A stretch of DNA of 64,000 nucleotides, taken from positions 186,001 to 250,000 of the forward strand of contig NZ_FOKQ01000001.1 in the NCBI RefSeq assembly GCF_900112155.1, given 5' to 3'. Position numbers and translations under genes: made by a program. Within the stretch, counting starts at the first letter, position 1. Every line of letters starts with the position of its first letter. Below the pieces are notes generated by a model. The model was given only the letters and a program-made list of their open reading frames with translations, was not told the DNA's origin and ran no database searches. Positions 31,201 to 41,072 of the stretch are shown in pieces. The stretch comes from Hominimerdicola alba (GTDB lineage Bacteria > Bacillota > Clostridia > Oscillospirales > Ruminococcaceae).

Positions 31201-31901
31201 TGTATTTAAATATCTTTAAACATATATCAAAAAATAATAAACATTAGCAATATATTAATGGTGCTGGCTTAGTGGTTTTCAGCTGTGCTTTTTACTGTAT
31301 TTCGGTAGTTAAACGTTGTTTACCACGATCAGCGTTGATTTCCCCTCAGAGTTATGAAAGGAAGCAACTATAAGGGAGTTGTTACTCAAATCTCGTTTTT
31401 ATAGGAGAAGTCGCCACCGAACAGAGCTTGGTCGATTCGCTTTGGAGTAGTAGTTATCTTTGATGTCAAAGGTATATCCAAAAGGCGGTGAGCCAAATTC
31501 TCCGCTATCTATCTTTAATTTTGAACTGTAGCAACAGCAGTTTAAATGTAAAATAGACAGCCCGTCAGCACACATATAGTCATACCAACGGACTGCTCTC
31601 ACCGCTTTTTTATTTGTTTTACTAAAACGAAAGGATGATGTAAAATTGTAACATACTACCATTTATATTGTAATAAACCGCTTTAATTCTTCAACATACT
31701 ATTATTATTAGAGCAAATAATAGAGCAGTCAGAAATTTTAAGCGGATTTTGAAAAGCATTTGTAATCAGCTGCTATGTATCGGTAAAAGCCCAAACAGCT
31801 GTATTATGATATTTGTTTGTATCAAATGTGGTTTAATCATTAATGCTATTTGTTATATTTCACGAAATCGAAAGAAGGCATTCATGAATATTTAAATTTT
31901 C
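31201..31901. other. AT-rich intergenic region with a structured 130-base element
   Basis: The largest gene-poor stretch of the window. An element at about 31482-31604 is bounded by the inverted repeat GGCGGTGAG / CTCACCGC, the right arm followed by TTTTTTATTTG. It lies inside an open frame on the minus strand (31399-31662; 87 codons) whose translation contains FGSPPFGYTFDIKDNYYSKA. I recall similar short predicted proteins recurring in gut Firmicutes genomes, so this may be a dispersed repeat rather than a gene. The remainder shows nothing recognisable. Confidence 0.4.
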
Positions 31902-31930
31902 TTGATATTTGAATCAAATCATGATATAAT
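31902..31930 (+). promoter_or_regulatory. Promoter of the beta-helix/FN3 protein gene
   Basis: TTGATA (31902-31907) and TATAAT (31925-31930) with a 17-base spacer. Confidence 0.78.
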
Positions 31931-32001
31931 AATTTTTGTATGAAATCCGACGGATGTATCTGGAATCAAACATATCATTGATCAACAGGAGGAGGATCTT
32001 T

Positions 32002-34155
32002 ATGACCCATAATATCACAAAACGCACATTTGCAGGTATGCTGGCACTGCTTTGCGCTGCGGGTGCTGTTCCATCAGGAAGAGTTCTGAAAGGCTTTTAC
32101 GGCATAAACGCGATAACAGCTTATGCAGACAATGAGACCGATAACGATATCGTAATAGTTGATATGCCCGAATTAGGCGATCCGATCTACACTACATCGG
32201 TTTATGATGCATCAAATCTTGACGAATTTCTTAGTGCTGTAAATAAAGTCAATGACGGCGATACTATCATGCTGACCGATTCGTTCACCATCTCTTCTAA
32301 AGTCACGATAAATAACGGCAAAACATTTACTGTAGACTTCAACGGCAATACGATAAATTTTGACGGTCAAGGTTCAAGTAAGATACAGAACTATCTATAT
32401 ATAGATCACAACGATTGTCATATCACGTTCCTTGACAGCGGACACGGCGGCGGGCTCACTGCTGTCAATAAAAATATCGTTCGCCTGATAATGATAAGCA
32501 GAGGAACTGTCGAGCTTCTCAGCGGAACATATATAAGCGGATATGATATCACCAGAACAAATACGGTCAGTGCATATGTTTATGTCAGGGGCGGATATTA
32601 CGATCTTCTCAACGATGATAGTGACGGTCCGTTCTACAGGAACGTTTCAGGTAATTATTATCTGTTAGGCGGATATTATACCGAGAACAGCAGACTGAGC
32701 AATCTGAAATTTAAGCTTGACAATGATCATGAGTATTATGAAACAGGTGATGAAAAATACATTACAGGCATCCGCAAGCTCGGTGCTGAAGCTATTGATA
32801 AGGCAGATATAGCAGATATCCTTGATCAGCAATTCACACGCAGGATCATAAGGCCTAAGCACGAGATAAACTTCGGCACAAGGGGACTGAAAGAAAATGT
32901 TGATTATACCGTTTCCTACGAAAACAACATCGATGTCGGCACTGCTACGATGCATATAAACGGCATAGGCGATTTTTACGGCACTGTAACTAAAACTTTC
33001 TGCATAAAGGAGCGTCCCGTATACAACATCCCTGATAATGTCAATGTGCCTTTCGGCAGCACGCTTGCCGATGTCAAGCTTCCCGAAGCAGATAACGGCA
33101 CATGGAGCTGGGAAGACAGCAACCTTAGCGTTGGCGACATTGGCACAAAAAACTTCAAGGCGATATTCACTCCGAATGATACCGAGCATTATCTTACAAT
33201 TAAGGGTATAAGCGTACCCGTTACCGTTCATCATACATATACAAAGGTAGCAGCAGTCGAGCCCACCTGCACAAAAAAGGGCAACATCGAATACTACATC
33301 TGTTCCGATGGAAAATACTACACTGATGATAAGGGTACCAAAGAGATACTGCTTTCGGCTACCGTAGTCAAGGCAAAGGGTCACAGCTTCGTAGAACCCA
33401 CATGGAACTGGAGCAAGGACTATTCGCGGGCGACGATATCCTCCACCTGTGCTGAATGCGGAAAGGTAAGCAGTTCTAATGCTCTGATAAAAACGGAAAC
33501 CATTGATCCGACCTATACCTCCGAGGGGAAAACCATATACAAAGCGACTGTTACTTTCAACAATAAGACCTATAATGACACCAAGGAAGTTACCATACCC
33601 AAGCTCGTTTACACTGCCCCCAAGATATCATATGAACAGGGCTACAACGCTGTAAAGCTCAGCTGGGATAAAGTCGGCAGTGCGGAAAAATACGGTATCG
33701 CGGGATACGTGAACGGCAAATGGAAGCTCTTTGATACCTGCACCGATAATACCTATGAACTCAGAAACCTTAAAGAAGGTAAAAAGTACAAGGTGGCTGT
33801 GGTAACGATGTTATCGGGCAATTGGGTACAGGATGTTTCAAACGCTGTCATTGTTGCTCCAAAGGATACCGAAACGAGATTCCCTTCGGTAACTTCCATC
33901 GAATACAACGAGGAATACCACCAGTTCAGGCTGAACTGGACAAATGTCAAGGGTGCTCAGAACTACGGCGTGGCTGTATTCGCCTCGGGCAAATGGATTG
34001 TAGTCAATCAGGATATCCCAGCGGGTACAACAAGCTTTACCTCGCCCAAGCTCAGACCCGGTCAGACCTACAAGATGGTCATATGCGCAAAGGTCGGCGG
34101 CAAATGGGATACCGTTGATATCAGCAGCAGAGCGTTCAGCATTACTGTCAAGTAG
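32002..34155 (+). CDS. Secreted protein with beta-helix-like, Ig-like and FN3 domains
   Basis: The 717-residue protein starts at the ATG behind AGGAGGAGG; the upstream in-frame ATG at 31936 lies about at the transcript start. A signal peptide is followed by a right-handed beta-helix-like region, about residues 55-235, with repeated GxxxxxDFNGNTINFDG and ISRGTVELLSGTYISG turns, as in pectate-lyase folds. Next comes an Ig-like module (ENVDYTVSYENNIDVGTATMHINGIGDFYGTVTKTF), one Trp/C-x-x-C module and two FN3-like domains. The final FN3 domain is nearly identical in pattern to that of the LRR protein at 24556-27186. Catalytic residues of a lyase are not evident. No anchor is seen. Confidence 0.75.
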   Translation: MTHNITKRTFAGMLALLCAAGAVPSGRVLKGFYGINAITAYADNETDNDIVIVDMPELGDPIYTTSVYDASNLDEFLSAVNKVNDGDTIMLTDSFTISSKVTINNGKTFTVDFNGNTINFDGQGSSKIQNYLYIDHNDCHITFLDSGHGGGLTAVNKNIVRLIMISRGTVELLSGTYISGYDITRTNTVSAYVYVRGGYYDLLNDDSDGPFYRNVSGNYYLLGGYYTENSRLSNLKFKLDNDHEYYETGDEKYITGIRKLGAEAIDKADIADILDQQFTRRIIRPKHEINFGTRGLKENVDYTVSYENNIDVGTATMHINGIGDFYGTVTKTFCIKERPVYNIPDNVNVPFGSTLADVKLPEADNGTWSWEDSNLSVGDIGTKNFKAIFTPNDTEHYLTIKGISVPVTVHHTYTKVAAVEPTCTKKGNIEYYICSDGKYYTDDKGTKEILLSATVVKAKGHSFVEPTWNWSKDYSRATISSTCAECGKVSSSNALIKTETIDPTYTSEGKTIYKATVTFNNKTYNDTKEVTIPKLVYTAPKISYEQGYNAVKLSWDKVGSAEKYGIAGYVNGKWKLFDTCTDNTYELRNLKEGKKYKVAVVTMLSGNWVQDVSNAVIVAPKDTETRFPSVTSIEYNEEYHQFRLNWTNVKGAQNYGVAVFASGKWIVVNQDIPAGTTSFTSPKLRPGQTYKMVICAKVGGKWDTVDISSRAFSITVK

Positions 34156-34180
34156 TTTTTTGAAATTATAACAGTTTTTT

Positions 34181-34471
34181 CTAGACCTCCCGCAGTGTAA
34201 AAGCTGTGGGAGGTTTTGTATTGGTGCTTGGTGAAACAGCCCTGTTACTCATATTGCTTATCTTTCTGTTGATCATTCCGGTTCGTTCTTTCAGTTGGTC
34301 AAAATCTGCACGAGTATATATGCCATTGTCCGTCATCGCACGTTTGCAAATCGACAACATCAGCTTTTCGCTTTCTGAAAGCTCACCCTTATCGGAGAGA
34401 GTATAATAATCCTTCACCTGTTCCCACAGGCTTAAAAGTCGGTTGTGTTCTTCGATGAAGCTGTTTACCAT
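34181..34471 (-). CDS. Possible small protein or gene remnant
   Basis: This is a 96-codon frame whose first 65 residues are plausible helical protein (FIEEHNRLLSLWEQVKDYY, SESEKLMLSICKRAMTDNG). Its start lacks a good ribosome site, and its last codons run through the hairpin that terminates the opposite gene. I do not recognise the family. It may be the tail of a larger, lost gene, perhaps from a mobile element. Confidence 0.35.
   Translation of the reverse strand: MVNSFIEEHNRLLSLWEQVKDYYTLSDKGELSESEKLMLSICKRAMTDNGIYTRADFDQLKERTGMINRKISNMSNRAVSPSTNTKPPTAFTLREV
34185..34216 (+). terminator. Terminator of the beta-helix/FN3 protein gene
   Basis: The stem CCTCCCGCAG / CTGTGGGAGG with a short A-rich loop is followed by TTTTGTATT. 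Confidence 0.8.
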
Positions 34472-34598
34472 TTGTGGTACAGAGCCCTTGTAAATCTATT
34501 TATCAGCACACTATCTCAGCATTTGCAGAGGAAACGACTTACCGAAAAATACTTTAGAACGTGTCATAACAGAAGCACCATATATAACATGATAACAG

Positions 34599-36089
34599 TC
34601 AATCCAATGAATCCACCCTGCCTTTTTTTATCCGAAGTGTGTGATCACAGCACAGCTCTATAAATTCGGGATCGTGAGTTGAAACAAGCACTGTACTGCC
34701 CGAATCCGCAAGCTGCCGCAGAAGTTCTCCTACCTTTTCCATGTGGGCATAATCCAGTCCGGAGGTCGGCTCGTCAAACAGCAATAGCTCTGCGCCTGCT
34801 GCAATTGCAGATGCTATTGCCACACGCTGTTTCTGTCCGCCGGAAAGAGCCATTGGGTGAGTGCCCTTATATTCCAGCAAGCCGAGGGTATCGAGTATCT
34901 CATGGCACCTGATTATGTCTTTTTCTTTCATCGAAAGCAGCACCTCTTTTTCCACACTGTCGGTGAATAGCTGGTGGTTCACATCCTGCATGACCATGTA
35001 GGAAAAGCCGATGCGCTGACGTTTTCTGTATTCCTTCCCCTTTGATATGATAACGCCCGTGCAGTCCTTTTCCAGCCCGCAGATACATCGGAGAAATGTT
35101 GATTTTCCAGTGCCGTTGCTGCCGATAACTGCGGTCACTTTTCCTTTGGGAATAGTAAGTTTCGGGATACACAAGCTGAGGTCATCACCGTCAGCGGCTG
35201 TAAATATCTTTCTTCGCAGAAGACAGGGCTTGTGATTATAGGAAAAATAAAATTCCCTGAGAATTATCCCGTCGGAAACATCTGTATGCCTGGAGCCCGA
35301 TTCATCATTGCCCGAAAGCAGTGCAAGATAACGCTCGTTTATGTTCGTCGGGCGAAGCTTCATCTGCTTTGTTTCTTCTTCCGAAAGCTCTGCGAAATCA
35401 TTGCCCGACCACTCACGGACGATCCTGCCTTTGTCCATATAGATCACACGGTCTGCTATGTCTTTCAGATACCAGAGCCTGTGTTCGGAAATGATTATGG
35501 TCTTGCCCTGCTTTTTCCATTCACAGATTATGTCATGCAGCATTGATACTGCCTGCATATCCAGGTTCGATGAAGGCTCGTCCAGCAATATGATCTCGGG
35601 CAGAAGCGCTGCCACCGAAGCACAGGCTATCCGCTGTTTTTCGCCGCCTGATAATTCAAAAAGGCTTCTGCCAAGCAGTTTGTCCAGCTTCATCTGTTCT
35701 GCTATGATCTCTTTTCTTGCGTTGATCTCTTTGGGTTCAAGCCCGATGTTTTCGGGACCGAACACGATCTCACCGTCGGTATCAACCGAAAAGAACTGGC
35801 TTCTCGGATTCTGAAAGACTGTACCCACGATACCCGCAAGCTCATAGAGCTGAGTTTTAGCGATATCATGCCCGTTCACCGTGACATAACCCGTCATATC
35901 GCCATGATAGTAATGCGGGATAAGTCCGTTCAGCAGCCGTATCACAGAAGTCTTTCCGGAGCCCGATGCACCGCATAAAAGAATTGTTTCGCCCTTATGT
36001 ATCGTCAGAGAAACGCCGTCAAGCGAGTTCTCAGCTGCACCCTTGTACTTGTGCGTGACGTTATCTATCTTCGCTATCGTCTGCATCAT
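34599..36089 (-). CDS. Energy-coupling factor ATPase with two fused ABC domains
   Basis: The 496-residue protein contains two complete ABC ATPases. The first has Walker A GASGSGKT, signature LSGGEKQR and Walker B IILLDEPSSNLD. The second has GSNGTGKST, LSGGQKQR and LLLFDEPTSGLD. This equals fused EcfA1-EcfA2 of an ECF-type importer. It overlaps the EcfT-like gene by 4 bases and follows the S-component gene, making a dedicated (group I-like) ECF transporter rather than the shared module. The substrate is set by the S component at 36787-37377. Confidence 0.9.
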   Translation of the reverse strand: MMQTIAKIDNVTHKYKGAAENSLDGVSLTIHKGETILLCGASGSGKTSVIRLLNGLIPHYYHGDMTGYVTVNGHDIAKTQLYELAGIVGTVFQNPRSQFFSVDTDGEIVFGPENIGLEPKEINARKEIIAEQMKLDKLLGRSLFELSGGEKQRIACASVAALLPEIILLDEPSSNLDMQAVSMLHDIICEWKKQGKTIIISEHRLWYLKDIADRVIYMDKGRIVREWSGNDFAELSEEETKQMKLRPTNINERYLALLSGNDESGSRHTDVSDGIILREFYFSYNHKPCLLRRKIFTAADGDDLSLCIPKLTIPKGKVTAVIGSNGTGKSTFLRCICGLEKDCTGVIISKGKEYRKRQRIGFSYMVMQDVNHQLFTDSVEKEVLLSMKEKDIIRCHEILDTLGLLEYKGTHPMALSGGQKQRVAIASAIAAGAELLLFDEPTSGLDYAHMEKVGELLRQLADSGSTVLVSTHDPEFIELCCDHTLRIKKGRVDSLD

Positions 36090-36787
36090 TTGATATACTT
36101 AAAAACCACAAAAACGGCAAGTGCTGCCGTGAACAAAAGCATCAGCAGATAGTCTGCCACGCTCATTTTCAGCACCTGCACACTGGTTCTTTTTACCTTT
36201 CCTCCTAAGCCCCTTGTCACAGCGGCTGCGGATAATTCATCTCCGATATTCACACAGGAAAACAACAACGGTATCATCCGGTATTCTATAATACCAGCGG
36301 CATCTCCTCCGCCCAACATGATACCCCGCATTTTCATGGCATCACGGATTGCGGTGTATTCTTCTTTTATGGTGGGGAAAAATCTCATGACTACCGCAAG
36401 TGAGATAGTGATACCGTCGGGGATGTGCATTTTCTGCATTGCGCAGACAAATTCGCCAATCTTTGTAGTCCTCACCACATACCACGCAGTTATCATCGCA
36501 GGCATGAACTGCACGATGATACTGCAATACCCCACAAGGAACGCCGACAGAAACCCCTTTGAGTTTTCAGAAAGGAATCGGAATGAAACTATCAGGGCTG
36601 CCGCATACAGTATCAGGAACCGAAATGCCGCCGCATAATGCTTTTCAATGATAAGCAAAAGTATCGGTATCATGGTCATGGATATCCGAACCGCCCACAG
36701 AAATGGCGTTGTGGCACTCATCATAACCACCGCTGACACCACGAATATCATGTACAGCTTTGTTCTGGGATCGAGTTTTAAGGACAT
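36086..36787 (-). CDS. ECF transporter transmembrane coupling protein (EcfT-like)
   Basis: The 233-residue integral membrane protein has about five hydrophobic helices and matches the CbiQ/EcfT pattern, including the coupling segment RFFPTIKEEYTAIRDAMKMRGI that docks on the ATPase. It links ATP hydrolysis to toppling of the S component. It overlaps both neighbours by 1-4 bases, so the three subunits are translationally coupled. Confidence 0.87.
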   Translation of the reverse strand: MSLKLDPRTKLYMIFVVSAVVMMSATTPFLWAVRISMTMIPILLLIIEKHYAAAFRFLILYAAALIVSFRFLSENSKGFLSAFLVGYCSIIVQFMPAMITAWYVVRTTKIGEFVCAMQKMHIPDGITISLAVVMRFFPTIKEEYTAIRDAMKMRGIMLGGGDAAGIIEYRMIPLLFSCVNIGDELSAAAVTRGLGGKVKRTSVQVLKMSVADYLLMLLFTAALAVFVVFKYIK

Positions 36788-37377
36788 TACACGATACCTG
36801 CTTTCTCAAAATGCTTCTTTACAACAGCCTTGCCCACATAAGCCCCCACACAGCCGAAAACAAAGCAAAGTATAAGCAGTACTGCGATGGTTTTTGAGTT
36901 GATAGCTCGGAACAGGTTATCACAGTACTCTGCTGAGTAGCCACCTTCGATCAGATTTTTTCTGTAAGAATTTGCTGTGATAACTACGGGGAAATAATTC
37001 GCACATATCCACAGGCAGAAAACACCATAGCTGATGATTGTCTTCTTAAAGCTCTTATATCTGCCCGATCTTGCGATCAGATCGGCTATGACACCGGCGG
37101 CAATGATAAACGGTGCACCAAGATATCCCATACCCGTAACGAACATGATGATCGCGACCAGCACGGACATTATGGTCAGCATACCGAATTTTTCTATCTT
37201 CGTATAAAACAGCATCATCGGGATAGAACCGACTATCGGTATCAGTACTACATAAGACGCCACTATGTAGGGGTGGATAAATCCCAATATTCCGCAGGCA
37301 AACTCTACAACGAACAAAAGCGCCGTGAAAATGCCTATCGTGATAAAATCTTTTGCCTGTAATTTCTTATCATTCAT
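36787..37377 (-). CDS. ECF transporter substrate-binding (S) component, MptD/TIGR02185-like
   Basis: The 196-residue protein has six hydrophobic segments (KDFITIGIFTALLFVVEFACGILG at the N-terminus), as S components do. The pattern resembles the MptD family (TIGR02185, Treponema/Streptococcus group). In Firmicutes that family is often found beside paired half-ABC transporters, as here. The ligand is not known for most members; iron-chelate or other metal-related uptake is suggested only by this neighbourhood and the operator upstream of the gene cluster. Confidence 0.78.
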   Translation of the reverse strand: MNDKKLQAKDFITIGIFTALLFVVEFACGILGFIHPYIVASYVVLIPIVGSIPMMLFYTKIEKFGMLTIMSVLVAIIMFVTGMGYLGAPFIIAAGVIADLIARSGRYKSFKKTIISYGVFCLWICANYFPVVITANSYRKNLIEGGYSAEYCDNLFRAINSKTIAVLLILCFVFGCVGAYVGKAVVKKHFEKAGIV

Positions 37378-37407
37378 TTTTTAACTCTCCTTATAGTGAA
37401 TTTTAAG

Positions 37408-39144
37408 TTATGCCAGTTTCCAGCTTACCGCTTGTTTTCTGCCGCTGATGAAGTTCTTGTAGATGCCCTCCTGCGCCATCAATTCTTCGTGCCGTCCTTT
37501 TTGCACTATGCGCCCCTTGTCCACAACGATGATCTGATCGGCGTTTCTCACAGTCTTCAGCCTGTGGGCGATCATGATGATGGTCTTGTGCTTGGTCAGG
37601 TTCTCAATGGCTTCGGTGAGTTCCTTTTCGTTTTCGGGGTCAACATTTGCTGTTGCTTCGTCCAGTATTATGATAGGCGCGTCTTTCATTATCGCGCGGG
37701 CAATGGCAAGCCTTTGTTTTTCGCCGCCTGAAAGTGTCGCACCGCCCTCGCCGATCACGGTATCATAGCCCTTTGGAAGCGACATAATGAAATCGTGGCA
37801 GGCGGCTTTCTTGGCAGCTTGCTTGACTTCCTCAATTGACGCTTCGGGTCTGCCGAAACGGATATTGTTGGAGATAGTGTCCTCAAAAAGATATACCCGC
37901 TGAAATACAAAGCTGAAATTCTCCATCAGCGAATCAAAACTGTAATCCTTGACGTTTCTTCCACCGAGTGTGACCTTTCCCTCCTGAACATCCCAGAAAC
38001 GGGAGATAAGAGAAGTTATAGTAGTCTTTCCGCCCCCCGATGGACCAACGATAGCAGTGGTAGTGTTCTCCTTTATTTCCAGCGATACATCATCAATGAT
38101 CTTCCTGTTTTCGTAGGCAAAGCTGACGTGTTCAAGGCGGATATCCCTGTTCTGAGGTGTGATGGTTTCTCCGTCAGTGTCCATCTGCTCGATGTCCAGG
38201 ATCTCATTCGCCAGATCAACGCCTTTTCCGATAACACGGAGAAGAGCGGTGTAGATACCTGCCGAATCCAGCGATTCAAACACCATGAAGGAACACAGCA
38301 GCATAGTTATGGTGTGTACAAGCCCCATACTTCCGTTAAGATAGAAATAGACCGATGCGCCCGCTATCGCAACGCCTATCAGCTTGCATATCAGATTCTG
38401 AACGCCGACGGCGGGAATTGCCGCCAGCTCTGCGGAAATATCAGCATTTTTCTTGCGTTCAATGGAGTTTTTGAGCTTCGACTGATTGAGACCGATGATG
38501 TTGTAGTTCCTGATTTCCGAAATGCCCTGAATGTATTCCAGTATCACGCCTACCATTTCTCTGTCAGCTGAAAGCTTTTCATCAGCGACCCTTGCAACAC
38601 AGCGGTTCGTCCACTGATTCACCAGTATAAAAACGCCGATGCCAGCCAGAGAGATAAGACCAATACGAACATCGAACAAAAACATGAAAAGCGCGATGAC
38701 CGCAGTAGTGATAACGCCCTGCAATACCAGCATAATGGCACGGGTGGCTATATCACCCATCTGCTCCATAGTGTTTGTAGCCACCGATGTGATATGCCCG
38801 AGACTTGTATCATTGAAGTAGCCCATGGGAAGATACCGCAGATGCTCGCCTATCTCGATACGTTTGAGTGCGGCAGTATCATATCCTGCTTCTGTCTGGA
38901 GCATGGTGGAAAAGCGGCTTATCACCGTCTTTCCAAGTGTACTTATCAGCATCAGACCTATGACGGTCAGCATCGACTTTGTGTTGATATGATCGTCAAG
39001 CACCGCTTTTATTGCCACAAATGCGGCGGGTATCTTCATGGCGGTGAACATTGCTTCAATGACACCCAGTACGATAGCCTTGTAAAATTTTCGTCTGTTC
39101 CTGTCATTACAGAAGTCAAAGAACTTTTTTATCATTTCAAGCAT
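37408..39144 (-). CDS. Half ABC transporter, permease-ATPase (partner of next gene)
   Basis: The 578-residue protein has an N-terminal six-helix exporter-type membrane domain (type IV fold). Its ATPase shows Walker A GPSGGGKTT, signature LSGGEKQR and Walker B IIILDEATANVD. It overlaps the upstream gene of the same type by 8 bases, so the two form a heterodimer. Pairs of this kind with an MptD/ECF set recall YbtP/YbtQ and IrtA/IrtB, exporter-folded proteins that import siderophores. Substrate and direction are inferred only. Confidence 0.87.
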   Translation of the reverse strand: MLEMIKKFFDFCNDRNRRKFYKAIVLGVIEAMFTAMKIPAAFVAIKAVLDDHINTKSMLTVIGLMLISTLGKTVISRFSTMLQTEAGYDTAALKRIEIGEHLRYLPMGYFNDTSLGHITSVATNTMEQMGDIATRAIMLVLQGVITTAVIALFMFLFDVRIGLISLAGIGVFILVNQWTNRCVARVADEKLSADREMVGVILEYIQGISEIRNYNIIGLNQSKLKNSIERKKNADISAELAAIPAVGVQNLICKLIGVAIAGASVYFYLNGSMGLVHTITMLLCSFMVFESLDSAGIYTALLRVIGKGVDLANEILDIEQMDTDGETITPQNRDIRLEHVSFAYENRKIIDDVSLEIKENTTTAIVGPSGGGKTTITSLISRFWDVQEGKVTLGGRNVKDYSFDSLMENFSFVFQRVYLFEDTISNNIRFGRPEASIEEVKQAAKKAACHDFIMSLPKGYDTVIGEGGATLSGGEKQRLAIARAIMKDAPIIILDEATANVDPENEKELTEAIENLTKHKTIIMIAHRLKTVRNADQIIVVDKGRIVQKGRHEELMAQEGIYKNFISGRKQAVSWKLA

Positions 39145-40900
39145 AAGCTTTCTCCTTTCCGCTGTCGCTGTCCTTCACCATACTGTGTGCTTCCCACATT
39201 TTTCTGTAAAGCTCACAGTTTTCAAGCAGTTCCTGCTGTGTACCGCAAGCCTCGATATTTCCATTGTTGACAACAAAAATCTTATCCGCATCTACGATAG
39301 TTGAAAGGCGGTGTGCGATCACGATCAGCGTTCTGCCCTGTATCAGCTTTGCAACGCTTGCCTGAACAAGAGCTTCGTTTTCGGGGTCGGTATAAGCGGT
39401 CGCTTCATCCAGTATGACAACAGGTGCATTTTTCAGCATCGCCCTTGCGATACATATTCTCTGCCGCTCGCCGCCCGAAAGATGTCCGCCTGCTCCGCCG
39501 ACAACCGTATCATATCCGTTTTCAAGCCCCATAATGAAATCATGACAGCCCGACGCTTTTGCCGCATTTATAACGTCTTCGTCAGTCGCCCCCGATCTGC
39601 CCAGCCTGATGTTTTCTTTTATCGACAAATCAAAAAGATAGTTTTCCTGAGCCACATAGGATATCTGAGCCATGTAATGATCAAGGGGCAAGTCTCTTAT
39701 ATTCACACCGCCGTACGTGATATCGCCGGAATCGGTATCCCAAAGCGAGTCGATTAGCCTTGCAATAGTGCTCTTTCCCGAACCCGACGGACCGACGATG
39801 GCAGCTATCTCGCCCTGTTTTATCTCCATATTGATCCCGTGCAGTACTTCCTTGTCCTTGTAGGTGAAACGCACGTCGGAAAGCCTTATGTCCGAACCGA
39901 CAAGCTTCTTTGTCAGATCAAGTGGTCTTACCATGTCCTCACGCTCAATGATCTCTGTCACCTCACCGAAGATGGTTTTCATTTTCAGGATATCGTCCAT
40001 GTAAGAAAATGCTACCACAAGGGGCGTTATCAGTCCTGCCGAGAGAATGATGCCTGTGATGAAGTCCACCGCAGTAAGGGAACCGTTCTTCACAAGCAAA
40101 AGACCGACCGGCAGAACACCTAAGAATGTCGCAGGAAGAAAAGCCATCGTTCCCGACTGCGGCCAGATACACCTGCGCATCCAGTCGATGAAAACATCTG
40201 CACCCTCTCTTGCGGCTGTCACGAATTTCTCATATGAACTGCCAGTCTTTCCGAAGGCTTTGATTACCTCTATTCCGTTTATGTACTCCACTGCGGTATC
40301 ATTGAGCTTTTTGGTCTTTGCTATGGATAGTTCAAAGCCGCCTTTGCTTCTTGCAAACATGACCGTTGCGCAGATGATACCGATGGCAGCACCAATGAGA
40401 TTAGATAAACCTAACCGCCAGTCAAGAGTAATCAGATAGATGAACATTATGACAGGCAGCAGGATATTCGCTGTAAACTCAGGCACGATATGCGCAAGAG
40501 TAGTTTCCATGGAGTCCACTCTGTCAACGATGATATTCTTGTAGCTGCCGCTGTTGTCATCAAGCACGGAGCCAAGGGGTATCTTTGAAAGTTTTTCGCA
40601 GAGCTGTTTTCGGATAGTGCCAAGCACAGTAAATGTTGCTACATGAGATAATGAAGTCGAGAATGAGTGAAGTGTGACTCTTATCACCCAGAATAGCCCC
40701 ATCAGCAATATCTGTTTCAGGTAATAATCCCATTCTCTGTTTCCTACAAGCAGCTTTTCTACAATATCCGCCATTATCAGATACGGGATAAATGATGCAG
40801 CCACTCCAAGGATAGCAAGTAAAACGCTACCTACGAAATAGACTTTCTTTCTCCCTGCAAATTCAAGCACCCAAGATAAAAGACTTCGTTTTTTCTTCAT
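39137..40900 (-). CDS. Half ABC transporter, permease-ATPase (first gene of the cluster)
   Basis: The 587-residue protein has six hydrophobic helices, then an ATPase with GPSGSGKST, LSGGERQR and VVILDEATAYTD. It is the first of five leftward genes (two half transporters, S component, EcfT, EcfA) spaced by no more than about 30 bases, which suggests one transcript. A GGTTAG-N6-CTAACT palindrome lies 26 bases before the start codon, so the cluster is probably under the same metal regulator as feo. A TetR-family gene lies immediately upstream on the same strand. Confidence 0.88.
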   Translation of the reverse strand: MKKKRSLLSWVLEFAGRKKVYFVGSVLLAILGVAASFIPYLIMADIVEKLLVGNREWDYYLKQILLMGLFWVIRVTLHSFSTSLSHVATFTVLGTIRKQLCEKLSKIPLGSVLDDNSGSYKNIIVDRVDSMETTLAHIVPEFTANILLPVIMFIYLITLDWRLGLSNLIGAAIGIICATVMFARSKGGFELSIAKTKKLNDTAVEYINGIEVIKAFGKTGSSYEKFVTAAREGADVFIDWMRRCIWPQSGTMAFLPATFLGVLPVGLLLVKNGSLTAVDFITGIILSAGLITPLVVAFSYMDDILKMKTIFGEVTEIIEREDMVRPLDLTKKLVGSDIRLSDVRFTYKDKEVLHGINMEIKQGEIAAIVGPSGSGKSTIARLIDSLWDTDSGDITYGGVNIRDLPLDHYMAQISYVAQENYLFDLSIKENIRLGRSGATDEDVINAAKASGCHDFIMGLENGYDTVVGGAGGHLSGGERQRICIARAMLKNAPVVILDEATAYTDPENEALVQASVAKLIQGRTLIVIAHRLSTIVDADKIFVVNNGNIEACGTQQELLENCELYRKMWEAHSMVKDSDSGKEKAYA

Positions 40901-40925
40901 TTATAATTCTCCTCCGTTTAAAAAT

Positions 40926-40943
40926 GGTTAGCTCTAACTAACT
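40926..40943 (-). promoter_or_regulatory. Metal-regulon palindrome 1, before the ABC/ECF cluster
   Basis: GGTTAG-CTCTAA-CTAACT, the same geometry as eight other sites between 41.8 and 51.6 kb, 26 bases upstream of the first transporter gene. Confidence 0.75.
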
Positions 40944-41072
40944 TATAGACTGTATAATAGGGAAACGCCGATGATGCGTTTCCCTTGTACTATAGCAATC
41001 AGCCTTAAAATTCAGACATGATCCCGTCTCAAAACCCATATATCCTAGCTTTTGCGATATGATTTTGTGAAT

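Noticed and set aside
34181-34471. Intact mobile-element gene
   Set aside because: No transposase or recombinase motif, no terminal repeats; kept only as a low-confidence small frame.
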